In this document: positions 1-9,278 of the stretch, one piece after another
How positions within the stretch are numbered: the stretch's first letter is position 1
How the letters are laid out: each line of letters begins with the position of its first letter
Assembly (NCBI GenBank): GCA_033085395.1
Contig: JANQBS010000337.1
Coordinates: 1 to 38,140, forward strand
Length of the DNA: 38,140 nucleotides
Origin: Xanthoparmelia taractica
Lineage: Eukaryota > Ascomycota > Lecanoromycetes > Lecanorales > Parmeliaceae
Direction of reading: 5' to 3'
Notes under the pieces: model-generated
Databases searched by the model: none
What the model saw: the letters and a program-made list of their open reading frames with translations, nothing else
Told to the model about the DNA's origin: nothing
Translations under genes and position numbers: made by a program

Positions 1-76
1 GATATCTTATATCTTTCGATATGGTATTCGAAAAACTGGTCCCATACCATCAAATATACCACACCTTTCCGACCCG
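1..76 (-). mobile_element. Truncated MITE copy (family M1), cut by window start
   Basis: This is the last 76 bases of a short terminal-inverted-repeat element. They end in the TIR CACACCTTTCCGACCCG, followed by the dinucleotide TA at 77-78. The same end closes the complete copy at 5916-6189, and its reverse complement opens the copies at 31846 and 35136. The rest lies outside the window. TA flanks suggest mobilisation by a Tc1/mariner-type transposase, which is inference. The element has no coding capacity. Confidence 0.8.
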
Positions 77-78
77 TA

Positions 79-749
79 TTCTTAAGATATCGTTTTAACT
101 TCGATAGCTTAATTTAAGATAAATTATAAGAAATCTTATAAGATAACTCTTTACTCTTTTTTATTTTAATAATATAATCTCTCTATTTAAACGTAAATAA
201 AATTCTTATTATATTATTAAACAAAAAATTTTTAAACTTTAGTAATTTTTTTAAGAGCTCTAAATTACTAATACTCTTCTATTTATCTCGCGTTATTATA
301 ATATATATAATTATAAATATATTTAACTCTCGCTCGATTTTCTAAGTAAATTTAATTAATTCTTTAATCTAGAGTTTTTTAATATTAATCTTAAATCGTT
401 ATTACGTCTTTATAGAGTTAAATAAAATATATAATTAATATAACGCGAATATATTTAATACGATATCGAGGTATTCTTAATCTATAACGTAAAATAATAT
501 ATTATAGTATTACTCTTAATTTTAATTATTAACTATTTAATAATTTAACTAATAAGTATTATAATAATATATATCTTATTCGCTAAGCGCTTTCGTTTAT
601 AGTAAAATAGCGATATATAATAAAAGATCTTATTAAATTACGAACTTTTACGTAATTAAGTTAATATACGTCTTATAATCGAGTAGAGTAATAAGTTATC
701 TCTAATTATTCTATAGCTTAATTTATCTCTTTATAATAATAAAAGAAGT
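79..749. other. RIP-degraded AT-rich DNA, unassigned
   Basis: This stretch has no open frame of note. It is almost devoid of CpA and TpG while keeping CpG, as in the surrounding retrotransposon remnants. It lies downstream, on the minus strand, of gag-like repeat copy 1, so it may be pol of the same element. I could not recognise a protein motif. Confidence 0.5.
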
Positions 750-2207
750 TATCTCTATTATTTGTTTTTTTTACTTCGCTTTAAAAACGCTTATAAAGTC
801 GATTTATTTTTTATTAATATCGTCGTGATAATAATAATTAATTTATTTTTATCGATATAATTCGATTTTTAATAATCTATTTTTAATAATCTATTTTCTA
901 ATAATATTAATAAATACTAGATATTTTAAGATTATAATTAATAATCTTAATCTTATATTTCTTATTTTCTTCTTAAATATATATAGATTTAGCGCTATTC
1001 TTCGAAGTCGTATTAAATCTTAAAATTTAAGCTTTTAGAGACTTATCTTTATTAGACTTCTTCGATTACTTCGAGTTAAAATTATTATTACTAAGATACG
1101 CGCGCTTTAAAATTATTTTTATATAATTATTATAATAAGAATTTATTTTCTTTATTTAAATATATAATTAATATCAAGAATTTTATTTTTTAGCTTAGAT
1201 TATAGCTTAATTAAGAAAAAAAATTATTTAATACTTCTTCGTAAACGAGAATAAATAAGCTTTTAACTTCTTTAAATTGATCTTAAAAACTAAGAACTTT
1301 TAATCTTATCGCTACTTTATTATTTCTTATTTTTTATAAATAAATAAATAATAATTTATTAAATTTATAATTAAGTCGAGTAAAAATAATTTAAAAAACA
1401 TAAAGATAATCTTATTTAGTCTATAAACTTAAAAGTATTTATATTATTATATATTAAAATTATCTTTTAAGAATTATATATAATAAATAATCTTATGTTA
1501 ATTAATAATAAAATATTTAAGACTTATAAAAAATCGAATTTTAATTTCGCGAAATTAGCGTAAATATTTTTTATTATTTTTATTTTTATAAGAACGTATT
1601 CTTTTAAGACGAAGTGTTTTTATTTTAATTAAAACTTTTATTAAAGATAAAATAATAGATAAAATCCCTATCGCTTTAATAAGAGTTATAAAAAATTTAA
1701 ATTATATAATAGATTATTACGTACTTATAACTTAATTAACTCTTATTTTAATTCTAAATAATAATTTTCTATTTAAATATTCTTAAGACGTTTTTTTAAA
1801 ATCGCTTAATTCTTTAAAATAAATTCTTAAAAATTAATATCGAAGTTATATCGCTCTAAGATATATTTTTTTCAATTCGATAAAGAGTTTAATATTATAA
1901 TAATAATAAATCTTTTTCTTTAAAAAATAAAGAGATTAGAATTATAAGAAATTAATATGTTAACGCTTAATAAGCGATCTAATTAATATAAGAGATATAT
2001 AATTAATACTATAATAATTTCTTTATTAGATATTAAGTTCTAATAGAACTAATCTCTAAGAAATACGAAAATTATAGAGTATACGAAGATAATATATAAT
2101 TCTTAAGGTCTCGTTAAGATCTTAGATTATAAACCTCGCTATAATCTCGTAATAAACTCTAGACTTATAAGTAATCAACGCTAAGACGCATATAGCGCTA
2201 GGTCTAT
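750..2207 (-). repeat. Retroelement segment, copy 1 (heavily RIP-mutated, gag-like)
   Basis: This segment aligns base for base by eye with 6192-7626 in direct orientation. Shared landmarks include the TTACTTCGCTTTA block near the left end and the AGCGCTAGG block at the right end. Copy 1 has T or A at many sites where copy 2 keeps C or G, which is the expected direction for RIP. Read on the minus strand, copy 2 resembles a gag region ending in a damaged zinc knuckle, and copy 1 is the same region further decayed. The direct-repeat relationship is seen directly. The gag assignment is inference. Confidence 0.75.
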
Positions 2208-2945
2208 TAGATATAAGAGTGTAAATATATTAGTATTAAGAACGAAGTAAGTATTTAGATAGTAGTTTTCGTTAGAAGAAATTAATTATCTTACACTTAA
2301 CTTTTTAATACTTAATAAATATTAATATTTATATATAGTTAAAAATTAAAAAGAGACTTAAATAAATTAATTAGAGATTATATTTAAATTTAAAAACTAT
2401 AATAATATAATAGCTATCTAATATTTATAAGATAAAGAAATATTTATAATTAGATAATCTTTTTATAAATATTAGATATATAGATATATAATAAAAACGT
2501 GTAAGAATAAGATACGATATACGAAGTGCGATTATATATATAATACTCGATTATATATATAATACTCGATTAAATATATAATACTCGATTATATATATAA
2601 TACTCGATTAAATATATAATACTCGATTAAATATATAATACTCGATTAAATATATAATACTCGATTAAATATATAATACTCGATTATATATAATAATCGT
2701 ATCTATAGCGATTTAAACTTACGTTACGTATAATAAAAAAAGTTATATCGCGTAGAATATAAAGTACTCGTTTAAGATTAAAATAAAAAGATAAATAATA
2801 AAAAAATAAATAATAAAAAGATTATTTTATAAATAATATTAATAAAGAGTAGATTAAGAATATATAAAGAATATAAAGAAGATAAAAAAGAGATAGAAGT
2901 ATTAAAAGTAGCGATCTCTTCGAAGAGAAATAAACTTAATAAGTT
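2208..2945. other. RIP-degraded AT-rich DNA, unassigned, containing a minisatellite
   Basis: No coding frame or recognisable domain remains. The only distinct structure is the 19-bp tandem array at 2530-2697, listed separately. The rest has the CpA-depleted texture of the surrounding repeats. Confidence 0.5.
2530..2697. repeat. 19-bp minisatellite, about 8.5 copies
   Basis: The unit GATTATATATATAATACTC, or its variant with GATTAAATATATAATACTC, repeats head to tail eight times. A partial ninth copy then drifts into a TAATAATCG sequence. The variants differ at one position (T or A at base 6) and are interspersed, so the array probably grew by unequal exchange or slippage rather than one duplication. 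The unit core, TATATATATA, is itself palindromic. Confidence 0.9.
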
Positions 2946-3094
2946 AATTATTAGACTATACGAAGTTATATAAATATCTATGAAATAAGTCGTATAGACT
3001 TTATATAAATAAATGAATTACGTCTTCTATAAAGCGCGATATTCGAACTTATAAATTATATTTTTAATTCTATAATACAATTGAAAAGCGCTCT
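2946..3094 (+). repeat. 149-bp terminal direct repeat, left copy (LTR-like)
   Basis: This copy pairs with 3464-3612. Both read from TTAG[A/G]CTATACGAAG to ACAATTGAAAAGCG. The left copy has A or T at many positions where the right copy has G or C (for example TATATAAATATCTATGAAAT against CATATGAATATCTGTGGGAT), so the left one is more RIP-damaged. Neither has a clear TG..CA border, so 'LTR' is only one reading. Confidence 0.75.
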
Positions 3095-3463
3095 TATAGT
3101 AGTATCGCGCTTCGATTCGAGTTCAGCTCGGGTACTCTAGAATACTCTCGACTATACTCAAATTAAAAACTTCGTAAGACTACTAATTATTTTCGAGCGA
3201 AGCGTCGATTTATAAAAGCGAGATTGTGAGTTTAATCCCGACTTTAATTAAAACTTCTAAACGAGTTAATCGCGAGTTAGAAGAATTTGATATTATCTAA
3301 CGAGAATAACTCGGGAATTTAATCCTTAGAGCTCTGATAGTTCTCTCTTTAGAAATTATTTCGGCACTACTAAGATTAGGATTCTAGAATCGTCGCTCTA
3401 CGAGAGGGGTCTAAGGTTACTAACGCTTGAGACGTCGGGAACGTCGCCGTAGAGAAGGAGATA
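3095..3463. other. Interior between two 149-bp direct repeats, no gene seen
   Basis: About 370 bp of more balanced composition than its surroundings, with runs such as CTCTACGAGAGGGGTCTAAG that have escaped heavy C-to-T change. No open frame or domain was recognised. Together with its flanking repeats it makes a unit of about 670 bp, the size and layout of a TRIM-like non-autonomous LTR element. That reading is inference. Confidence 0.45.
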
Positions 3464-3612
3464 GTTATTAGGCTATACGAAGTCATATGAATATCTGTGG
3501 GATACGTCGTATAAGCTTCATATAGGCAAATAGAGTGCGCCTTCTATGAAGCGCGACACCCGAACCCATAAGTTATATTTTTGACCCTATGATACAATTG
3601 AAAAGCGTTCTC
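3464..3612 (+). repeat. 149-bp terminal direct repeat, right copy (less mutated)
   Basis: This is the partner of 2946-3094 at essentially the same length. It retains CpA, TpG and GGG runs that the left copy has lost, so the two copies record different exposure to RIP. It abuts the LTR beginning at 3620. Confidence 0.75.
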
Positions 3613-3619
3613 ACATTAA

Positions 3620-3759
3620 TGTAATAGCAAAGAAAGTATTTAGTTAGTTAAGTGTCTAAGTCTTAATTATTCTAAGTTAAAAAAACCTATCTAAGTTAAT
3701 TAGTTAAGTACTTATCTTAGCTAATTTCTTAATTAACTTAATAAGTGCGTTTCGTAATA
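3620..3759 (-). repeat. LTR (family A), minus orientation
   Basis: On the minus strand this reads from TATTACGAAACGCACTT to TTGCTATTACA. It matches the plus-strand copies at 27679-27818 and 31531-31680. The expected TG start has become TA in all three copies, as RIP on TpG would give. It is the 3' LTR of a minus-strand element whose degraded body lies at higher coordinates. The 140-bp length is short but usual for fungal copia-type elements. Confidence 0.75.
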
Positions 3760-4640
3760 GTATTTACCGAAGTAGAAGAAAAAGCGAGCGATCTCGCTTG
3801 CTATTATATACATGTTAAAGTATATAGAAAAATTATAATATTATACTAAAATTAACGGGAGATTAGTAATAGTAAAGTCTTTTTAACGATTAAATTATAT
3901 AGTTAGAATATTAGTTAGTATATAAACGTTATCGAGTAGAGGGAAATTATTTCTCGATTAATAATATTCGTTAAACGTTTAAATGTAGCGATAAGGTGAA
4001 TAGATATAGTGTAAGTATTATATGAGTTACTTTCTAAAACGATCTCTTTCTTTTACGAGTAGAATTAACTAAAAAAACGAAGCTAAGATTATAGAAGTAG
4101 ATATAATAGCTCGAATTCTAGTTACTTTCTTCTTATATTTCTTTATTAACTTAAAAGTATTATTAAGATTCTTAATATTACATTACTAATTATATTTAGA
4201 ATTATATTTCTTTTATCTTATTAGATATTCTATAGTTAGACTACGTTCTTTCTTAATAATTCGTTTATTAAGAAATTATTCGATTTTTAAATTAATAGTA
4301 TTATTATTATTATTAATAGAAATAGACGAGATATATTAAGATCGAGAGCGTTAAAAAGAATCGTTCTATAGCGTAAAATAAGAATTTAATTATATTATTA
4401 TAAAGACGAGATAAACTCTTTATTCTATAAGAACTATAAGTTTATAAATAAATCTATTTATTTTATTTATTATCTAAAAAAAATTAATATATTATTATAA
4501 TAATTTATTAATAATATTAAGAATAAAGAAAATCTTTTAGTCTTTATATAATCGAAGAAGTACTTATTCTCTTACTCTAAGAAATATTAATTAATATTTT
4601 CTATCGTAATAAAATATATTAAATATTTAAGTAAAATTAA
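3760..4640 (-). mobile_element. Degraded retrotransposon 3' part (family A), minus strand
   Basis: This is an inverted copy of 30575-31530. Shared blocks include the hairpin AAGCGAGCGATCTCGCTT at 3782-3799, the CGAGTAGAGGGAAATTATTT block near 3934 and the GACGAGATATATTAAGATCG block near 4327. The plus-strand copy reads as the C-terminal part of a gag-like protein with many CAA/CAG-to-TAA/TAG stops. The segment joins the LTR at 3759 with no recognisable pol between. Confidence 0.65.
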
Positions 4641-5915
4641 TAATATCTTTAACTATAATTCGTGTAGAGATATAATCGATTTTAATTAATAAATAAAATA
4701 AATTTAAAAATCTATTTAAAATAAAATTATAGATTATTTTACTTCATATAATTTTAAAAGAAACGAAGTTATTTAAGAAAATCTATATTTATAATAGAAC
4801 TTTTAATTATAAAGAAGATTTATAAGAATATATACGAAGTATTTTAAAGCTATCTTAGTATCTTAATTAGTACGTTCGCTTATATTATTAATTTACGAAT
4901 AATAGATTATTAAATAAAATAGAGAAATCTTTAATAATTTAAAAAGCGATTTCTAAAGCTTTAAAAAAAATCCTATCTTAATCGTTAATAATAATTTTTA
5001 AAATTTCTTAATTAATAATATTAAGTCGATTTAAAAGTACTTTTATTTAATTAAATACTTTTTAAATTAATTTATTAAAGATTAATTAAATAATTTTTAT
5101 AAATTTATAAATAATAAATATAATTTAATTTAATTTATAATTTAATAGAGATACTATTAGAATAAAGTTAATAATTAGAATATAAAAAGACACGAACGAA
5201 GATAAGATTAATTATAAGCTATTATAAGATACGTGTCTTCTTATTTATAGAATTAAATACTTTAAGTAATATCGAATATAGTCTTATAAGTACTTTATAA
5301 TTTTATAAATATATTAGAATAAAGTAATAATTTCGTAATATCTCTAAAGTTAGAATACTCTTTTTTATATATTAAAGTAAGAATATCTTTTATTAATAAA
5401 GAGAGAATATAAAGTTATTATTAACTAGTAATTCTATTAATATAAAAGATAAGATCTCGTTATATTTCGTAAGTGTGTTTTAATTACAGACTTTATTATT
5501 CTTATTATTAATTTTCTTCCAATCGAGACGAAAAATAAGAGTTAGTATCGATAGCAAAGAGATACTTTTCCCGCATGAAAGATAAAGATACTATATTCTC
5601 GCAAGCTAGACTATTATTAATATCGAGCTATATAAAAATTCTTTTTTAATAATTATCTTATTAATAATCTTAAATACACTTCTTATAAATAAAGTATTTA
5701 TTTCTATTAAACTTACGATATAAAGAATATTTAACTTCGAATAATAATAAGATAGCGAATTATCTTTATTTAGACTTATAAGTCTTAATAGAGTATTAGA
5801 TATAATATATTCTTTATTAGATTTATAAGAAATAATTAGATTAAACTATCTTAAGAATTAAGTAGCTCGAATTAAACAAATATTTATTCGCATTATTAAT
5901 ATAATTAAAATAATT
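4641..5915. other. RIP-degraded DNA, probably the rest of the family A gag remnant
   Basis: The similarity to the plus-strand copy at 29.4-30.6 kb becomes too weak to follow by eye here. No open frame survives. A patch near 5,500-5,620 is less mutated (CTTTTCCCGCATGAAAG). No domain was recognised. Confidence 0.4.
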
Positions 5916-6189
5916 GCGAGTTGGAAAGGTGTGGTATCTGTTGAACATAGTCGTTTTCAACTTTCTTTCAACTTTTTTTTTAAAAATTATATCTTTTTAA
6001 TCTATTTATAGAATTTTATAATTATATAAGCGTTCGCTTAAGCTTTTTACGTATTTTTAGAATATAAATAAATATCACGTAATATATTTATTAAAAACCC
6101 AATGGGAGTATGGGATATCTCATATCTTTCGATATGGTATTCGAAAAACTAGTCCCATATCATCAAATATACCACACCTTTCCGACCCG
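5916..6189 (-). mobile_element. Complete MITE, family M1 (TA-flanked TIR element)
   Basis: The element is 274 bp with imperfect terminal inverted repeats. The left end is GCGAGTTGGAAAGGTGTGG, a mutated form of CGGGTCGGAAAGGTGTGG. The right end is CCACACCTTTCCGACCCG. The right flank is TA and the left flank TG, probably a changed TA. The interior holds nested palindromes: CCCATAC-type arms and a TTCGATATGGTATTCGAA core. It is in the opposite orientation to the copies at 31.8 and 35.1 kb. It has no coding capacity; a 63-codon frame running through it is chance. Confidence 0.85.
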
Positions 6190-6191
6190 TA

Positions 6192-7626
6192 ACCTCTATT
6201 GTTCGTTTTTCTTACTTCGCTTTAGAGGCGCTTACGAAGTCAATTCGTTTTTTACTAATATCGTCGCGACGATAATAGTCGATTTATTCTTATTAAGGTA
6301 ATTCAATTTCAAATAATCTAATTTCTAGCAATACTAGCAAATAATAGATATTTTAATATTATAATTAGCGATCTCAGCCCTACGTTTCTTACTCTCTTTC
6401 TAAGTACGCGTAGTCTTAGCGCTATTCTTCGAAGTTATATTAGACTTTGAAATTCGAGCTTTTAGGGGCTTATCTTTATTAGATCCCTCGAATTACTTCG
6501 AATTAGAGTCGCCGCCACTAAGGCGCGCGCGCTTTAAAATCGTTTTCTATATAATTATTATAGCAAGAATTTCTTTTCTCTACTTAAGTATATTATTAAT
6601 ATTAAGAATCTTAATTTTTAGCTTAGACCGTAGCTTAGCTAAGAAAAAGTTCGCTCGATACTTCTTTATAAACGAGAATAAATAGACTTTTAACTTCTTT
6701 AGATAAGTCTTAAAAACTAAGATCTTTTAATCTTATCGCTACTTCGTCGCTTTCTATTTTTTATAAACGAGTAAATAATAATTTATTAAATTCGTAATTA
6801 AGTTAAATAAAAATAATTTAAAAAACTCGAAGATAATCTTCTTTAATCTATAAGCTTAAAAGTATTTATATTACTACGTATTAAGATCGTCTTCTAAGAA
6901 TTATATATAATAGATAATCTTAACTTAATTACTCGAGACTTATAAAAAATCGAATTTCGACTTCGCGGAATTAGCGTAAATATTTTTCTTCACTATTATT
7001 CTTATAAGAATATATTCTTTCGAGGCGAAGTGTTTTCGCTTTAATTAAAATATTTATTAAAGATAAAATAATAAACGAAATCGCTATCGCTTCGACGAGG
7101 ATTATAGAGAAATTTGAATTACGTAGCACGTTATTGCGTGCTCGCAACTTAGCTAACTCTCGTTTTAACTTTAGTCGACAATTTTTTACTCTAACGTTCT
7201 TAAGACGTTTCTTTAAAATTATTTAATTCTCTAAGATAAATCCTTAAAAATTAATATCAAAGTTACGTTATTTTAAGATCTATTTATTTTAATTTAATAA
7301 AGAGTTCGATATTATAGCGACGATAAACCTCTTTCTTTAAAAGATAGAGAAATTAAAACTATAAGAGATTAATTCGCTGGCGCTTAGCAAGCGGTCCTAA
7401 TTAATATAAGAGACGTATAGTCGATACGATGATGATTTCTTTATTAGATACTAAGTTCTAGTAGACCTAATTTCTAAGAAACACGAAAACCCTAGGATAT
7501 ACGAAGAGAATATATAATCGCCAAGGCCCCGCCAAGGCCTTAGATCATAAACCCCGCTATAACCCCGCAATAAACTCTAAACCCATGAGTAGTCGGCGCT
7601 AATGCGCATGCAGCGCTAGGCCTAAT
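6192..7626 (-). repeat. Retroelement segment, copy 2 (gag-like, less RIP-mutated)
   Basis: This is the direct repeat of 750-2207, with more C and G retained. On the minus strand a cysteine pair spaced C-x2-C (codons at 6337-6339 and 6328-6330) is followed at knuckle spacing by tyrosine codons where CCHC zinc knuckles have His and Cys. TAG codons also lie inside the motif. All of these are single RIP-type transitions away from a gag zinc knuckle. Upstream on that strand the frame is rich in Lys, Leu and Ile with scattered stops, as a decayed capsid region would be. The M1 MITE sits just past its 3' end. Confidence 0.65.
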
Positions 7627-8815
7627 AGTTTCTAAATACTCTACTAAAGAAGCTTATCTATATTAAGTATTCAACGGGATATAAGATAAGAATATGATAT
7701 ATCGACTACTTAGAGCACTATATAGTCTAAAGTAATTACCTCGTAAATGATATTACACTCTTCGTAATTTCCTTATCTTAAAAGAATTTAAATATATCGA
7801 ATTAAATCACTTACTCTTCGTTAATAAGACTACGCGTCTTATAATAAATATATATATTAATAATATTCAAATATATAATCTCAAGGGATTCAAATATATA
7901 GCGAAGTTAAAATAGAAACTTCGTAAGCGATTTACGATAATCGATCTCGGTCTATACTTATATTATTTAGATATAGAAATATAGAGAGATCGAATTAGAA
8001 GACTCGTACGTGTTATATAAATAACGTACTTAAAGAAAGTTCTAGCTAGATTTAATATAAGTAACTACGCGACTATATTTATATTAATAATACTAAGTAT
8101 TTAACTTTAGAAAGAACTAGTAAACAAAGTTAATCTCGAGATTATTTAGAAATATTAGTCTATGATAAGATCTATTATATATCTTATAATTCAAATTAGA
8201 TTAAATATCTACTACGCAATAACGATACTATCTCGATATAATTATAATTTATAACTCGAATTCTAAGTATATCGTAGCGATTAAGCGAGTGCTTCGCTAT
8301 CTTAAAGAGACGCTAGACTATGAAATAATATACGAAATATTTAATAATCTTATGAGATATATAGACGCAGATTGAGCCTTCGATTAGAAGACTCGTCGAT
8401 CTCTAAGAGCGTATATCTTTCTATTATACGAAGATTCTATTAGCTAAACCTTTAAGCGTTAATAATTTATTACTCTATTCTTATGCGAGACCGAGTATAT
8501 GGCTCAAATATAGGCCGCTAAGAAAGTTATATGACTTACACGCTTACTATCAGAGTTAGATATCGAATTAAGTCTCTCTAATAAGCTAGTGCTTATTAAG
8601 ACTAACAATTAGTGAATTATAGCACTTACGAAGAATCCTCGCTTTCACTCACGTATTAAGTATATAGATATTTAATAACATTTCGTGCGTGATTAGATTG
8701 AGATTGAAGTCGTTTAATTTAAATAAGTAGTAATTAATTAGATAATCGCTGACGGTCTAATCAAGACCTTAAGCAACGAGAAATTCGTGATCTTTGTACG
8801 TCAAATAGAACTATA
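7627..8815 (+). pseudogene. Ty1/copia reverse transcriptase-RNase H remnant
   Basis: In the plus strand, broken by TAA/TAG stops, the order of copia landmarks can be followed. First comes a DLG..YYL(D/G) block (near 7,940-7,980) with a following arginine-rich R-D-R stretch. Next is the LKKVLARF-N block (8,030-8,060). Then comes the RNase H region with a D-A-D core, a basic RRS run and the conserved adjacent-copy histidines near the C-terminus (HHFV near 8,680). The damage is moderate and falls toward the gene island: CpA and TpG are common after about 8,500. The integrase and gag parts of this element were not found in sense orientation. Confidence 0.8.
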
Positions 8816-8838
8816 ATAGGCCGATTGAATAGTCCGAA

Positions 8839-8908
8839 TAAGGACTGTGTGAGAGTGTTGAACTAATAGCGAAAACAGCCCCCATTTGAACTGTGTGGGA
8901 GTGTTGAA
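8839..8908 (+). repeat. Tandem duplication of the polypurine tract/LTR junction
   Basis: GACTGTGTGAGAGTGTTGAA (about 8840-8859) and GAACTGTGTGGGAGTGTTGAA (about 8888-8908) lie 48 bp apart. GTGGGAG immediately before TGTTGAA is the usual arrangement of a polypurine tract and the start of a copia 3' LTR. The first copy carries G-to-A relative to the second. Confidence 0.6.
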
Positions 8909-9029
8909 ATTCAGCCAATAGAAGGCCGTTTACGCCGCAAGCTGACTAAGCGTCTTAACGTAGTCTTGGCGTTTCTCCATCCCCTAGCTAGATAGTCTGT
9001 CTCTCCTATTCAATCAAGCAATCAATTCA
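8902..9029 (+). repeat. Probable copia 3' LTR, little mutated
   Basis: The segment begins TGTTGAA after a polypurine-like tract and ends CAATCAATTCA, giving TG..CA borders over 128 bp. It directly follows the RT-RNase H remnant. No 5' LTR was found to confirm the ends. It shows almost no RIP, unlike the body of the same element, and lies about 250 bp from the first gene. Confidence 0.5.
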
Positions 9030-9278
9030 TGCTACATATGAGACCACTCAACCTCCAATCCAATATATAGACAAGTCTTGACTGCATGTTCATTATAAAC
9101 ATATACGTGCTTTGCTACTGAATAATTCAGCATTCTAGAAGTCGGTACCGCTGCAATTGCCACTTGTCTCGCAGCGCGTCTGTCACGTGGCTATAGTTTT
9201 GCTTCGCAGCAACATGGTGTCTTGATCTCCAAACATCCTTTCCAAAACCGAGATCCGCCAGATTGATATTACAAAGAT
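9030..9278. other. Gene-free spacer between copia LTR and first gene
   Basis: Ordinary composition. It should hold the promoter and 5' UTR of the downstream gene. No TATA box or recognisable operator stands out. An overlapping minus-strand frame at 9127-9339 has no recognisable content. Confidence 0.5.

Noticed and set aside
6110..6301. 63-codon frame spanning the MITE at 5916 and the adjacent repeat
   Set aside because: It crosses a mobile-element boundary and has no counterpart at the equivalent junction of other copies.
1..8820. Mitochondrial DNA, because of the AT-richness
   Set aside because: Retrotransposon frames, CpA-specific depletion with CpG retained and direct linkage to intron-containing nuclear genes show that it is nuclear repeat DNA.
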